Below, in pieces: positions 1 to 7,909 of a stretch of 12,882 nucleotides of DNA. The position numbers and the translations under genes are program-made. Source of the stretch: Gammaproteobacteria bacterium (GTDB lineage Bacteria > Pseudomonadota > Gammaproteobacteria > UBA9339); the NCBI GenBank assembly GCA_018814965.1, contig JAHIYS010000133.1, forward strand, positions 1 through 12,882, read 5' to 3'. Numbering within the stretch: the stretch's first letter is position 1; the number at the start of each line of letters is the position of its first letter. Below the pieces are notes generated by a model. It made no database searches. It was not told where the DNA came from and saw only the letters and a program-made list of their open reading frames with translations.

Positions 1-29
1 AAAAACCACGAATTTTAGTGAGGATTTTT
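1..29 (-). terminator. Weak possible terminator downstream of efp
   Basis: On the minus strand, just past the efp stop codon, a short imperfect stem (CAC/GTG plus C/G pairs with a bulged T, 8-nt loop) is followed by five T residues and flanked by A/T runs that could extend the pairing. It is in the right place to end efp transcription. The GC part is only about 4 bp and the element touches the window edge, so this is a tentative call. Confidence 0.25.
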
Positions 30-56
30 GCGCGTAAAAGCAAGCGAGTTTTGATT

Positions 57-623
57 TTATTTTCCCCTTGAGGCATATTCGCCGGTTCTGGTGTCAATTT
101 TCAAAATGTCATCGATATTTATAAATAAAGGCACGCGTACTACCGCTCCAGTTTCTAAGGTTGCTGGTTTGCTTCCACCAGTGGCAGTATCACCACGTAG
201 TCCAGGATCGGTTTCGGTTACTTTAAGCATTACAAAAGTTGGGGGTGTTACATCAATAGCGTTGTTGTTCCATAAGGTAACCATGCAAACATCTTGGGCT
301 TTTAGCCATTTAGAGCTATCACCAACAGTATCTTTGCTGATTGTATATTGTTCAAAAGTAGTTGGTGACATGAAATGCCACATTTCGTCATCATTATAAA
401 GGTATTGTAATTCTGTATCTTGGGCATCAGCTGCTTCTAGAGCATCGCCAGATTTAAAGGTCTTTTCTAAAACTCGGCCGTTTTTAAGGTTGCGAAGTTT
501 AACGCGATTAAAAGCTTGTCCTTTGCCAGGCTTAACATATTCATTTTCTAAAATATTGCAGGGGTCGCCATCCAACATCACTTTTACCCCGCTTTTAAAT
601 TCGTTGGTAGAAATAGTAGCCAT
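57..623 (-). CDS. efp: Elongation factor P (EF-P)
   Basis: EF-P binds next to peptidyl-tRNA and rescues ribosomes stalled on polyproline stretches. The 188-residue product has the family's full length and three beta-barrel domains in order: a KOW-like N-terminal domain (about 1-64), an OB domain (about 65-127) and a C-terminal OB domain (about 128-188) ending in the typical DTRTGEYxSR signature. The tip loop reads YVKPGKGQAF with Lys34 in place, which is the residue beta-lysylated by EpmA/EpmB in gammaproteobacteria; epmB lies 5.4 kb away in this window. The start ATG (complement of 621-623) is fixed by the conserved MATISTNEFKSG beginning and by an AGAGGA Shine-Dalgarno (complement of 628-633) four bases upstream. 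It is transcribed divergently from the MacA-like operon. No damage or odd residue is seen. Confidence 0.98.
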   Translation of the reverse strand: MATISTNEFKSGVKVMLDGDPCNILENEYVKPGKGQAFNRVKLRNLKNGRVLEKTFKSGDALEAADAQDTELQYLYNDDEMWHFMSPTTFEQYTISKDTVGDSSKWLKAQDVCMVTLWNNNAIDVTPPTFVMLKVTETDPGLRGDTATGGSKPATLETGAVVRVPLFINIDDILKIDTRTGEYASRGK

Positions 624-833
624 AAAATCCTCTGAATAGTGTTATAAACAGATATACATTATGCGGTCAGATAGATAAATGCAAGAGCTATTTATGTTGT
701 TTATACCATATGATTTTTTATTCAGTGTGATAATTTAACTTTATATGGCAATTATGAAATTTGGCTTACAAATCAGGTGTTTTTCGTAGTATAATCAGCT
801 GTTATATGATCTAAAAGAATTAACAGACAAGAG
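624..833. promoter_or_regulatory. Divergent intergenic region between efp and macA-like gene
   Basis: This 210-bp AT-rich gap must hold promoters for both directions. On the plus strand a perfect TATAAT lies at 790-795, with only weak -35 candidates in 761-771 (for example CTTACA), leaving about 38 nt to the macA-like ATG. On the minus strand CATAAT (complement of 658-663) is a possible -10 for efp without a convincing -35. No operator palindrome was recognised. Confidence 0.4.
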
Positions 834-1970
834 ATGAAGAGAACAAAATACATTTTATTTGGTTTTCCCTTAATAGTTATTGTTATCTCAGGCTATTTTT
901 TTTGGCATAGCTATACATTGAAGAGGGATAGTGCTCAGTATCGTACCGATGTGGTTCGTTTGGGGGATGTTGCGCAGACGGTGTCTGCTATGGGGACTTT
1001 AAATCCCATGATTTTGGTTAACGTTGGTACCCAAATCACCGGTAAGGTGCAAAAAATCTATGCTGATTTCAATGATAATGTTACTTCTGGGCAGATTTTG
1101 CTTGAATTAGATCCAGCGTTATTAAAAACAGGAGTTTCTCAAAGTATGGCGGAGCTTAATAATGCTCAGGCCGGTTTAGCTTTAGCCATTGCTAATTTAG
1201 AACGAGGTAAGCCCTTATTTAAAAATAAATTTATTTCTAAGCAAGATTGGGATCAATTGTTGCAGATACAGATATCAGCAGCGGCTGAAGTAAGGTTGGC
1301 GCAAGCAAAATTAGATAAAGATCGTATTAATTTAGATTACGCAACGATCCGTTCTCCCGTTTCTGGGGTGGTAATTGATCGTCAGGTTGATGTTGGGCAG
1401 ACAGTTACAGCGAGCTTCCAAACCCCAATTCTTTTTCAGATTGCACAAGATCTTGGCAAAATGCAAATCGATTCTAGTTTTGCTGAAGCTGATATTGGTG
1501 ATATCAAATCTGGTCAAGAGGCGGTTTTTACGGTCGACGCTTTTCCTTATCATAATTTTTATGGGAAGGTTAAGCAAATTCGTCTTGCTACGACAGTTCA
1601 ACAAAATGTTGTTACTTATAATGTTGTAGTTATTGTCGAAAATAAAGATGGTATTTTACTTCCTGGAATGACCGCTAATATAAATATCAAAACATCTGAG
1701 CATAAAAATGTATTGTTAGTGCCAAATGCAGCTTTACGTTTTAAGCCTAAAAATGGAAAAACTAAGAGTAATGGTAGGAAGTTATTGAAAACCGGTGTGA
1801 TATATAAATTGGTGGGTAGGAGTTTAGAGCCAGTGTCTTGCAAGTTGGGTATTACCGACAATAGTTATACTGAGGTAATCTCAGACATGCTTAAAGCAGG
1901 GGATACTGTTGTGATTGGTTACGTTAAAGAAAGTAGCGGAAACTCATCATTTAAGGTCAAGGTATTTTAA
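834..1970 (+). CDS. MacA-like periplasmic adaptor (HlyD/RND-type membrane fusion protein)
   Basis: This is the periplasmic adaptor of a tripartite efflux or export pump, linking an inner-membrane ABC transporter to a TolC-like channel. The 378-residue protein has one N-terminal membrane anchor (about 6-24, hydrophobic, preceded by Lys/Arg). The first half of a biotinyl-lipoyl domain follows (about 62-95, with VGTQITGKV). Next is an alpha-helical hairpin (about 104-165), the second lipoyl half (about 169-192, with IRSPVSGVV and VDVGQTV), then a beta-barrel and a membrane-proximal domain with the ILLPGMTANI motif. Its stop overlaps the start of the ATPase gene by one base, so the two are translationally coupled. 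No clear Shine-Dalgarno is present; AAGAG abuts the ATG. The family match is secure, but the substrate (drug, peptide, lipid or siderophore) cannot be read from sequence. YknX and DevB are alternative subfamily names. Confidence 0.93.
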   Translation: MKRTKYILFGFPLIVIVISGYFFWHSYTLKRDSAQYRTDVVRLGDVAQTVSAMGTLNPMILVNVGTQITGKVQKIYADFNDNVTSGQILLELDPALLKTGVSQSMAELNNAQAGLALAIANLERGKPLFKNKFISKQDWDQLLQIQISAAAEVRLAQAKLDKDRINLDYATIRSPVSGVVIDRQVDVGQTVTASFQTPILFQIAQDLGKMQIDSSFAEADIGDIKSGQEAVFTVDAFPYHNFYGKVKQIRLATTVQQNVVTYNVVVIVENKDGILLPGMTANINIKTSEHKNVLLVPNAALRFKPKNGKTKSNGRKLLKTGVIYKLVGRSLEPVSCKLGITDNSYTEVISDMLKAGDTVVIGYVKESSGNSSFKVKVF

Positions 1971-2671
1971 TGGCGGCATCTTTTATCGAATTAAAAGATT
2001 TAAGTAAAAGCTATTTGAGTCGTGCTGGCAATCAAGAGGTCCTAACAGATTTAAATTTATCCATTAATGAAGGGGAGTTCGTTGCTCTTATGGGGCCTTC
2101 AGGATCAGGCAAATCTACACTAATGAATATTATTGGTTGTCTTGATCTGCCTACTTCTGGTATTTATTTGCTTAACGGTACTGATGTGGGGTCGTTAGAT
2201 TATGATGAGCAGGCAATATTGCGCAACAATACCATCGGTTTTATTTTTCAAGGGTTTAATCTTCTTCCCAGAGCAACGCTAGAAAAGAATGTTATGTTGC
2301 CTTTAGTATATGCAAGAGTTGGCAAGGAAGAGCGGCATGATCGTGCGCGTGTTCTCTTAGAGAAGGTCGGATTGGGTAATCGACTTTTGGCTATGCCTAA
2401 TGAAATTTCAGGTGGAGAGCAGCAGCGAGTTGCAATTGCTAGAGCTCTTGCAAATAATCCCAAATTAATTCTTGCTGACGAACCAACTGGTAATCTTGAT
2501 TCAGGAAGTGGTCGTGTAATTATGGATATTTTCACTGAATTAAATAAAGAAGGGATCACGATATTTTTAGTAACCCATGAATTAAATATTGCTTCCTATG
2601 CTAAACGACAAATCAAGTTATTGGATGGGAAGATTGTTCAGGATGAGGCTACTAAAGGGGCTAATCAATGA
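1970..2671 (+). CDS. MacB-type ABC transporter ATP-binding protein
   Basis: This cytoplasmic ATPase powers the MacB-type permease encoded next to it. The 233 residues form one complete nucleotide-binding domain. Walker A is GPSGSGKST (42-50), the Q-loop glutamine is Gln94 in FIFQGFNLLP, and the signature is SGGEQ (147-151). Walker B is LILADE (166-171) with catalytic Glu171, the D-loop is NLD (175-177) and the switch histidine is His203. The sequence is of the LolD/MacB/YknY class. In E. coli MacB the ATPase and permease are one polypeptide; here they are separate, as in YknY/YknZ. The ATG overlaps the upstream stop by one base (TAATG) and the stop overlaps the permease start by four bases (ATGA), so the three genes form one operon. 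Confidence 0.95.
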   Translation: MAASFIELKDLSKSYLSRAGNQEVLTDLNLSINEGEFVALMGPSGSGKSTLMNIIGCLDLPTSGIYLLNGTDVGSLDYDEQAILRNNTIGFIFQGFNLLPRATLEKNVMLPLVYARVGKEERHDRARVLLEKVGLGNRLLAMPNEISGGEQQRVAIARALANNPKLILADEPTGNLDSGSGRVIMDIFTELNKEGITIFLVTHELNIASYAKRQIKLLDGKIVQDEATKGANQ

Positions 2672-3891
2672 TTGAAGCGCTTTTAACAGAAGTTTGGCAA
2701 GCATTAGTTGTTAATCGTCTGCGAACGTTTTTAACTATGTTGGGAATGATGATTGGTGTGGGCGCGGTTGTAATGATGGTTGCTATTGGTGAAGGAGTGC
2801 AAGACTCTATTAATGAGATGATTTCCTCTATGGGAAGTAATTTATTAGTAGTATTGTCAGGATCAGCTACAAGCAGTGGTGGCATGAAGATGGGAATGGG
2901 TGCTACACCTACCTTAACGAAAGCGGATGCTGAAGCTGTGACCGAGTTACCCCAAGTGGTTGCAGTTTCCCCTTTGGTGTATGGAACTGCGCAAATAGTT
3001 TATGGATCAAATAATTGGTCAACGATGGTGGTTGGTGTTACTCCTAGTTATTTTGATATCAGAGATTGGCCAGTAGAAGAGGGAACAATTTTTACTGATG
3101 CTGATATTCGTTCTGCTACCAGGGTGGCTTTGATTGGTAAAACTGTGGCAAAAAGTCTTTTTGGAGACGAGGATCCGGTGGGAAAGATTATTCGGATCAA
3201 ACAAAATCCATATTTTGTTGTTGGTTTGCTCAGCGCTAAGGGCCAAAGTTTAGATGGCAGAGATAATGATGATGCTATTTTTGTTCCAGTAACAACAGCA
3301 CAACTTAAATTATTTGGTACTAAATTTAAAGGCACGATACGCTTGTTTATAGTTCAAGCTAACTCTGTAGAGGCGCTTACGGAGTTAATTAGCCCTATTA
3401 CGGAGCTATTGCGAGAAAGACATCACTTAAGTATAAATGTGGAAAATGATTTTAATGTTCAAAATTTAACTGCATTAGCAAATGTGGCGGTAAAAGCAGC
3501 TAAACTTTTATCTCTTATGTTGGGTGCAATTGCTTCAATATCATTGGTTGTCGGTGGTATAGGCATTATGAATATCATGCTGGTTTCGGTTACTGAAAGA
3601 ACCCGTGAGATTGGTATTCGAGCTTCAATAGGAGCGCTACGTCGAGATATTTTGCTACAGTTTTTATTAGAAGCGGTTGTTATTTCTTTGGTGGGTTGTA
3701 TGATCGGGGTTGTTATTGGTATTGGAGGTGCTTTTTTAGTCAATAAAATTTCTGGTTTAAATGTCATTATATCTTTACAATCAGTGCTATTAGCTTTTTT
3801 AGTGGCGGGTGGTGTCGGTATATTTTTTGGATATTATCCTGCTAGAAAAGCGGCTTATCTAAAACCAATTGATGCGCTGCGGTATCAGTAG
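2668..3891 (+). CDS. MacB-type ABC transporter permease (FtsX-like)
   Basis: This inner-membrane subunit transmits ATP-driven movement to the periplasm (mechanotransmission). The 407-residue protein has the MacB topology. One helix near the N-terminus (about 18-42) is followed by a large periplasmic domain (about 45-275) and three C-terminal helices (about 280-304, 334-357 and 368-390). Between the second and third helices is the family's coupling segment SVTERTREIGIR (307-318). The C-terminus carries FGYYPARKAA and PIDALRYQ, also typical. With the ATPase and the adaptor it would form a MacAB- or YknXYZ-like exporter; no TolC-like gene is seen, so the outer-membrane part must be encoded elsewhere. 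The start ATG overlaps the ATPase stop. Family is certain, substrate unknown. Confidence 0.95.
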   Translation: MIEALLTEVWQALVVNRLRTFLTMLGMMIGVGAVVMMVAIGEGVQDSINEMISSMGSNLLVVLSGSATSSGGMKMGMGATPTLTKADAEAVTELPQVVAVSPLVYGTAQIVYGSNNWSTMVVGVTPSYFDIRDWPVEEGTIFTDADIRSATRVALIGKTVAKSLFGDEDPVGKIIRIKQNPYFVVGLLSAKGQSLDGRDNDDAIFVPVTTAQLKLFGTKFKGTIRLFIVQANSVEALTELISPITELLRERHHLSINVENDFNVQNLTALANVAVKAAKLLSLMLGAIASISLVVGGIGIMNIMLVSVTERTREIGIRASIGALRRDILLQFLLEAVVISLVGCMIGVVIGIGGAFLVNKISGLNVIISLQSVLLAFLVAGGVGIFFGYYPARKAAYLKPIDALRYQ

Positions 3892-4074
3892 TGATTTCAT
3901 AATTATGGGTTCGATAGCATATTTTAACTATTTGGTTTAGGATAGTGCTAATTTTCTTGCAGCTAGCCGTAGGAACAAAGGCATGAGTGAGAAACGCATT
4001 TTCCCTTTTTTGGGCTAGCCTAGTGTTTATATCTCGGACGAAATCAAAAAATTGATTATTAGGTTTATATTAAC
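3892..4074. repeat. Intergenic inverted-repeat-bounded element
   Basis: This gap between the permease gene and yheS carries arms GCTAGCC (3962-3968) and GGCTAGC (4013-4019), a perfect 7-bp inverted repeat enclosing 44 nt that includes CGTAGGAACAAAGGCATGAG. Nearer the permease stop are a 10-bp palindrome CATAATTATG (3898-3907) and a short hairpin ACTAT/ATAGT (3927-3931 with 3942-3946) followed by a T-rich stretch, possibly a weak terminator. No good promoter hexamers or Shine-Dalgarno for yheS were found. I read the bounded segment as a possible dispersed intergenic repeat or structured RNA leader; a single copy in view cannot prove it. Confidence 0.4.
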
Positions 4075-5940
4075 ATGATTAACATTAAAGAGGTTACGCT
4101 TAGGCGTGGCAATAAATTATTGTTGGAACAAGCTTCAGCTGCAATCTTTGCTAAACAAAAGGTCGGTTTAGTTGGGGTAAATGGCTGTGGTAAAACCAGC
4201 TTGTTTTCGTTGTTGCTCAAAAAAACATCGCCAGATGGTGGTGATCTTTATATTCAGCCTGGGATAAAAATTGCTTATTTAGCTCAAGAGGTTCCTGATA
4301 CAGAAATTTCAGCTTTGCAATATGTCATGAACGGTGATCCTGAGCCGTCTAATTTAATGCAACAACTAAAAATAGCCGAAGAAAATCATGACGGACATTT
4401 GATTGCTGATCTGCACAATCGTCTATATGAGATCGGTGGATATGATTTGGAATCTAGAGCTGCCAAGCTACTTGTTGGTCTAGGTTTTAGTTTAGATGAG
4501 CAGAAGAAGGCGGTAAATGCTTTTTCTGGTGGTTGGCGCATGCGTTTAAATTTAGCTCAAGTTTTAATAAGTCGCGCAGATCTTTTGCTGCTTGATGAGC
4601 CAACTAATTATTTAGATTTGGATGCAATGGTTTGGTTAGAGCGGTGGTTGCAGAGTTACGATGGGACTTTATTGCTTATTTCGCACGACAGAGATTTTTT
4701 AGATAATGTTATTGAAAAAGTGATTTATATAGGTAACTGTAAACTAGAAACGTACGCAGGCAATTACTCAAGCTTTGAAGAGCAAAGAGCGGAACGTTTG
4801 GCTCAGGAAAAAAGTTTATACAATAAGCAGCAAGCTAAAATTGAGCATCTAAGTAAATATATTAATCGGTTTCGTGCTAAAGCCAGTAAGGCGCGTCAGG
4901 CACAAAGCCGGATTAAGATGCTAGAAAAAATGGAAAAAGTTAGTATTACCCAGACCACCTCACCTTTTTCTTTTAAATTTTATAAGCCAAAATCTTGCGG
5001 CAATCCGCTTTTGTCCATAGATGATGCTGGGGTGTCTTATGGGGAGCATCGGGTTTTAAGTGGGGTTAATTTCAGACTTGATCCTCAGGATGCTATCGGA
5101 ATTTTAGGTATCAATGGCGCTGGCAAATCAACTTTTATGAAAACACTTGCTGGTATCTTGCGGGTTGAGCCAGGAACTGTATTTTTTAATAAAGGATTAA
5201 AAGTGGGATATTTTGCGCAACACCAAATTGAGCAGCTTGATATGCAGGCTTCACCTTTAGCGCATATTTTAAGGCTTGATCCCCATGTGCGTGAACAGCA
5301 GGTTAGAACTTTTCTTGGTGGATTTGGATTTTGTAGTGATATGGTTTTAAATCCCATAACCAATTTTTCTGGCGGTGAAAAAGCCCGATTGGTCTTGGCT
5401 ATTTTGATTTGGCAAAAACCGAATTTACTTTTATTAGATGAGCCAACCAATCATTTGGATTTAGAAATGCGCGCTGCCTTAACCTACGCTTTGCAAGATT
5501 ATGCTGGTGCTTTGGTGTTGGTTGCTCATGATCGTTATCTTTTAAAGGCAACTGTTGATGAATTTTATATAGTTGATGATCATAAGGTAGCGAAATTTGT
5601 GGGTGATTTAGATGATTATCAGCGGTGGTTGTTTAATGCAAGAAAGAAGCAGGTTGAAACTTGCGATTTACCCAATAAGGCGAAACTAGAAAATGCAGTC
5701 GCTACTAAAGATGTCAAGAAAACTTCTAAAACAAATCCTAAAAAGATTCATGAGTTAGAGACGGCGATTAAAAGATTGCATATAGAAAAAGAGCAGATAG
5801 CTTCGGCGCTAGCAGATCCTGGTATATATCAACCAGAAAATAGACTTAAACTAGAGAGCCATTTAAAGCAAAGTGCCTCTACAGAAAAGAAGATTAAGGA
5901 TCTAGAAGAGGAATGGTTTAAATTACAGGAATCAGCTTAA
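4075..5940 (+). CDS. yheS: ABC-F family ATPase, YheS-type ribosome-associated factor
   Basis: ABC-F proteins are soluble twin ATPases that bind the ribosomal E-site and adjust peptidyl-tRNA on stalled ribosomes; they are not transporters. The 621-residue protein has two nucleotide-binding domains. Domain 1 has Walker A GVNGCGKT (34-41), signature FSGGW (150-154) and Walker B LLLLDEP with Asp174/Glu175. Domain 2 has GINGAGKST (345-353), FSGGE (431-435) and Asp455/Glu456. The basic helical linker with RFRAKASKARQAQSRIKMLE (about 263-282) is the P-site tRNA interaction motif and matches E. coli YheS very closely as I remember it. A charged coiled-coil tail (about 545-621) ends the protein. No transmembrane segments are present. 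Length is near the E. coli protein (about 637). It appears to be a single gene with gaps on both sides. Confidence 0.94.
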   Translation: MINIKEVTLRRGNKLLLEQASAAIFAKQKVGLVGVNGCGKTSLFSLLLKKTSPDGGDLYIQPGIKIAYLAQEVPDTEISALQYVMNGDPEPSNLMQQLKIAEENHDGHLIADLHNRLYEIGGYDLESRAAKLLVGLGFSLDEQKKAVNAFSGGWRMRLNLAQVLISRADLLLLDEPTNYLDLDAMVWLERWLQSYDGTLLLISHDRDFLDNVIEKVIYIGNCKLETYAGNYSSFEEQRAERLAQEKSLYNKQQAKIEHLSKYINRFRAKASKARQAQSRIKMLEKMEKVSITQTTSPFSFKFYKPKSCGNPLLSIDDAGVSYGEHRVLSGVNFRLDPQDAIGILGINGAGKSTFMKTLAGILRVEPGTVFFNKGLKVGYFAQHQIEQLDMQASPLAHILRLDPHVREQQVRTFLGGFGFCSDMVLNPITNFSGGEKARLVLAILIWQKPNLLLLDEPTNHLDLEMRAALTYALQDYAGALVLVAHDRYLLKATVDEFYIVDDHKVAKFVGDLDDYQRWLFNARKKQVETCDLPNKAKLENAVATKDVKKTSKTNPKKIHELETAIKRLHIEKEQIASALADPGIYQPENRLKLESHLKQSASTEKKIKDLEEEWFKLQESA

Positions 5941-6039
5941 GTCGACCAGTATTGTTTTGTGGATTGAAGAGGGGTCTGCGAGCAAGATCGTCATTTCAAA
6001 CCAGGATTTTTGTTTCTAATTTATGTTATTATATAGATC
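5941..6039. promoter_or_regulatory. Short gap upstream of epmB with AT-rich -10-like sequence
   Basis: These 99 bp contain no gene. Close to the epmB ATG is TATTAT (6027-6032). If this acts as a -10, transcription would start at or next to the initiation codon, giving a leaderless or nearly leaderless mRNA, consistent with the absence of a Shine-Dalgarno. No -35 at proper spacing and no terminator hairpin for yheS were recognised. Confidence 0.25.
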
Positions 6040-6948
6040 ATGATTACTAATTTAAAAAAACTATCCCAACTGCTACATTTAGATTTAGCAAATCAAAGCG
6101 TTTATGATCAGTTGCAGGACTTTCCCTTGTTGGTTCCTAAAAGCTTTGCGGCTAAAATTAAACCAAACGACAAAAATGATCCATTGTTATTGCAAGTTCT
6201 ACCTCAAAAATCCGAGTTAGAAACTGTTCCAGGATTTGGTATTGATCCCATATGGGAGAGGGAGCATTCCCCTGTTACCGGGTTAATTCATAAATACCAT
6301 GGACGTGTTTTATTATTAGCAACAAATATTTGTGCAGTAAATTGTCGCTTTTGTTTTCGACGCCATTTACAAGAAAAAATAACTGATTGGCAAAAGGTTT
6401 TTTCATACATTAAAGATGATCCCAGTATAAACGAAGTTATTCTAAGTGGTGGTGATCCATTGATGCTAAAGCCAAAAGAGCTGCAAAATATTATGGACCG
6501 ATTGGCGGTAATACCTCATGTCAAAAGGATTAGAATTCATAGCCGTGTGCCTATAGTGATGCCAGAGCGGATAACGGCAAAGTTAATTAAGTCAAAGATA
6601 CCGGTGGTTTTGGTGGTTCACTGTAATCATTCGAACGAAATTAGCCCAGCGGTTGTAAAAGCTTTAAAATTATTGTGCCAACAAAATATAACTATTTTTA
6701 ATCAGTCGGTTTTATTGAAGGGCGTTAATGATAGTAGCCAGACTTTAATCGCTTTAAGTGAAAGGTTATTTGATGCTGGGGTTACCCCTTATTATTTACA
6801 TATTCTTGATAAGGTTAAAGGAGCTGCACATTTTTATGTTGATATAAAAAGAGCCAAGCGGATTTATCTTGAGATGCAGAAAAAACTTTCAGGTTATTTG
6901 ATGCCTAAGTTGGTGGTAGAGGTTAAGGGTAGGAAAAAACATCTCTAA
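6040..6948 (+). CDS. epmB: EF-P (R)-beta-lysine synthesis enzyme, radical SAM lysine 2,3-aminomutase EpmB
   Basis: EpmB (YjeK) converts (S)-alpha-lysine to (R)-beta-lysine, which EpmA then attaches to Lys34 of EF-P. The 302-residue protein carries the radical SAM cluster motif CAVNCRFC, with Cys98, Cys102 and Cys105 binding the 4Fe-4S cluster, followed by FRRH as in lysine aminomutases. SGGDPLM (136-142) is the conserved SAM-binding region. The N-terminal half (IKPNDKNDPLLLQVLP, then DPIWERE) fits EpmB rather than the longer catabolic KamA of about 400 residues. It is shorter than E. coli EpmB (342). The C-terminus is unusual: where I expect GYLVPKL followed by a GxPSKTP-like PLP-lysine motif, the protein reads SGYLMPKL and then ends KGRKKHL, so the PLP lysine is probably one of the last lysines. 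No Shine-Dalgarno precedes the ATG. Its target efp is in the same window. Confidence 0.92.
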   Translation: MITNLKKLSQLLHLDLANQSVYDQLQDFPLLVPKSFAAKIKPNDKNDPLLLQVLPQKSELETVPGFGIDPIWEREHSPVTGLIHKYHGRVLLLATNICAVNCRFCFRRHLQEKITDWQKVFSYIKDDPSINEVILSGGDPLMLKPKELQNIMDRLAVIPHVKRIRIHSRVPIVMPERITAKLIKSKIPVVLVVHCNHSNEISPAVVKALKLLCQQNITIFNQSVLLKGVNDSSQTLIALSERLFDAGVTPYYLHILDKVKGAAHFYVDIKRAKRIYLEMQKKLSGYLMPKLVVEVKGRKKHL

Positions 6949-7040
6949 GATCAAGTGGTATATGTGGCTTAGGTGTTTCGCTGGCAAGTATGAGGTCGTA
7001 CCATTATTCCGAGATTTTAACGGTATATTAACTTAAAAAC

Positions 7041-7049
7041 TGTTATGAT
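7041..7049 (+). promoter_or_regulatory. Extended -10 promoter for the DinD-like gene
   Basis: TGTTATGAT is an extended -10 (TG, one base, TATGAT at 7044-7049); no -35 at normal spacing is evident, which extended -10 promoters tolerate. The predicted transcription start near 7056 leaves only about 5 nt before the ATG at 7061, or about 14 nt before the second ATG at 7070. Confidence 0.45.
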
Positions 7050-7060
7050 GTTTTAAAAAA

Positions 7061-7909
7061 ATGAAAACTATGAACAGAGCTCCTGCCATCTTTGAGGATT
7101 TTAAAATCCGTAGAGTTTACGATGAAGAAAAAGAGATATGGTATTTCTCCGTTGTAGATATTATTGCTGCTTTAACACAGCAGAAGGATTTTCAATTAGC
7201 CAGAAACTATTGGAAGGTATTGAAAAATCGCTTAAAAGAGGAAGGAAGTCAGTCGGTTACATTTTGTAACCGACTGAAATTAGAAGCTGGTGATGGGAAA
7301 AAATATCTAACTGATGTCGCTACTCCTGAGACGCTTTTAAGGCTTATTCAATCAGTACCAAGCCCAAAGGCTGAGCCGATCAAGTTATGGCTTGCTAAAG
7401 TGGGTTATGAAAGGATGCAGGAGATGGCAGATCCTGAAAGATCATTAAACAGAGCCAGAGAAAACTGGAAAAAACATGGAAGAAGTGAAAAATGGATCCA
7501 GCAAAGAATGATGAGCCAAGAGACTCGTAATAAACTCACCGATTATTGGAGTAAGAATGAGATAACCAAAGAGGAAGAGTATGCGATACTTGCCGATCTT
7601 ATTCATCAAGAGTGGTCCGATATATCAATAAAAGATCACAAAAAGTTTAAGAATCTTAAAACACAAAATTTAAGAGACCATATGACTGAAGCAGAACTTA
7701 TTTTTACCGCTTTGGCTGAGTTGTCCACGAGACAAATTGCAGAAATTGATCAGGCAAAAGGAATGAAGGAAAATAAAAAGGCTGGAGCAAAGGGAGGAGG
7801 GATTGCTAAAAAAGCTAGATTAGATCTTGAGTCGCAAACTGGCAATAAAGTGGTTTCCCAAGAAAACTATTTGCCAACAAGAGACCCAAAATTTATAGAT
7901 AATAAATAA
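7061..7909 (+). CDS. DinD-like protein with Bro-N domain (phage-antirepressor family)
   Basis: The N-terminal part (about 10-110) is a Bro-N domain, recognised by WYFSVVDIIAAL, the block SQSVTFCNRLKL, then KKYLTDVATPETLLRLIQSVPSPKAEPIK, which I split at about 98-126. The C-terminal half resembles E. coli DinD: a charged helical region, then LRDHMTEAELIFTALA and RQIAEIDQAKG (about 205-235), a basic Gly/Lys stretch (KKAGAKGGGIAKKAR) and a final EENYLP-like segment. Length (282) is close to DinD (274). DinD inhibits RecA filament activity in E. coli, and Bro-N proteins in phages bind DNA; which role applies here is unknown. No LexA-type box is visible upstream, so SOS control is not supported. 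The start may be ATG 7061 or 7070; neither has a Shine-Dalgarno. The gene contains a perfect 12-bp stem-loop and lies 17 bp before the P-type ATPase. Confidence 0.85.
   Translation: MKTMNRAPAIFEDFKIRRVYDEEKEIWYFSVVDIIAALTQQKDFQLARNYWKVLKNRLKEEGSQSVTFCNRLKLEAGDGKKYLTDVATPETLLRLIQSVPSPKAEPIKLWLAKVGYERMQEMADPERSLNRARENWKKHGRSEKWIQQRMMSQETRNKLTDYWSKNEITKEEEYAILADLIHQEWSDISIKDHKKFKNLKTQNLRDHMTEAELIFTALAELSTRQIAEIDQAKGMKENKKAGAKGGGIAKKARLDLESQTGNKVVSQENYLPTRDPKFIDNK
7249..7277. repeat. Perfect 12-bp inverted repeat inside the DinD-like gene
   Basis: TCAGTCGGTTAC (7249-7260) and GTAACCGACTGA (7266-7277) are exact reverse complements separated by the 5-nt loop ATTTT. The arms encode the SQSVT..CNRL part of the Bro-N domain. 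The sequence could form a strong mRNA hairpin or serve as a dyad binding site. Confidence 0.9.

Noticed and set aside
7021..7060. LexA (SOS) box upstream of the DinD-like gene
   Set aside because: CTG at 7040-7042 is not followed by CAG ten bases later; no CTG-N10-CAG site was seen.
6930..7060. Frameshift truncating epmB at the A6 run
   Set aside because: Reading on in another frame does not restore a GxPSKTP-like motif, so no simple frameshift is supported.
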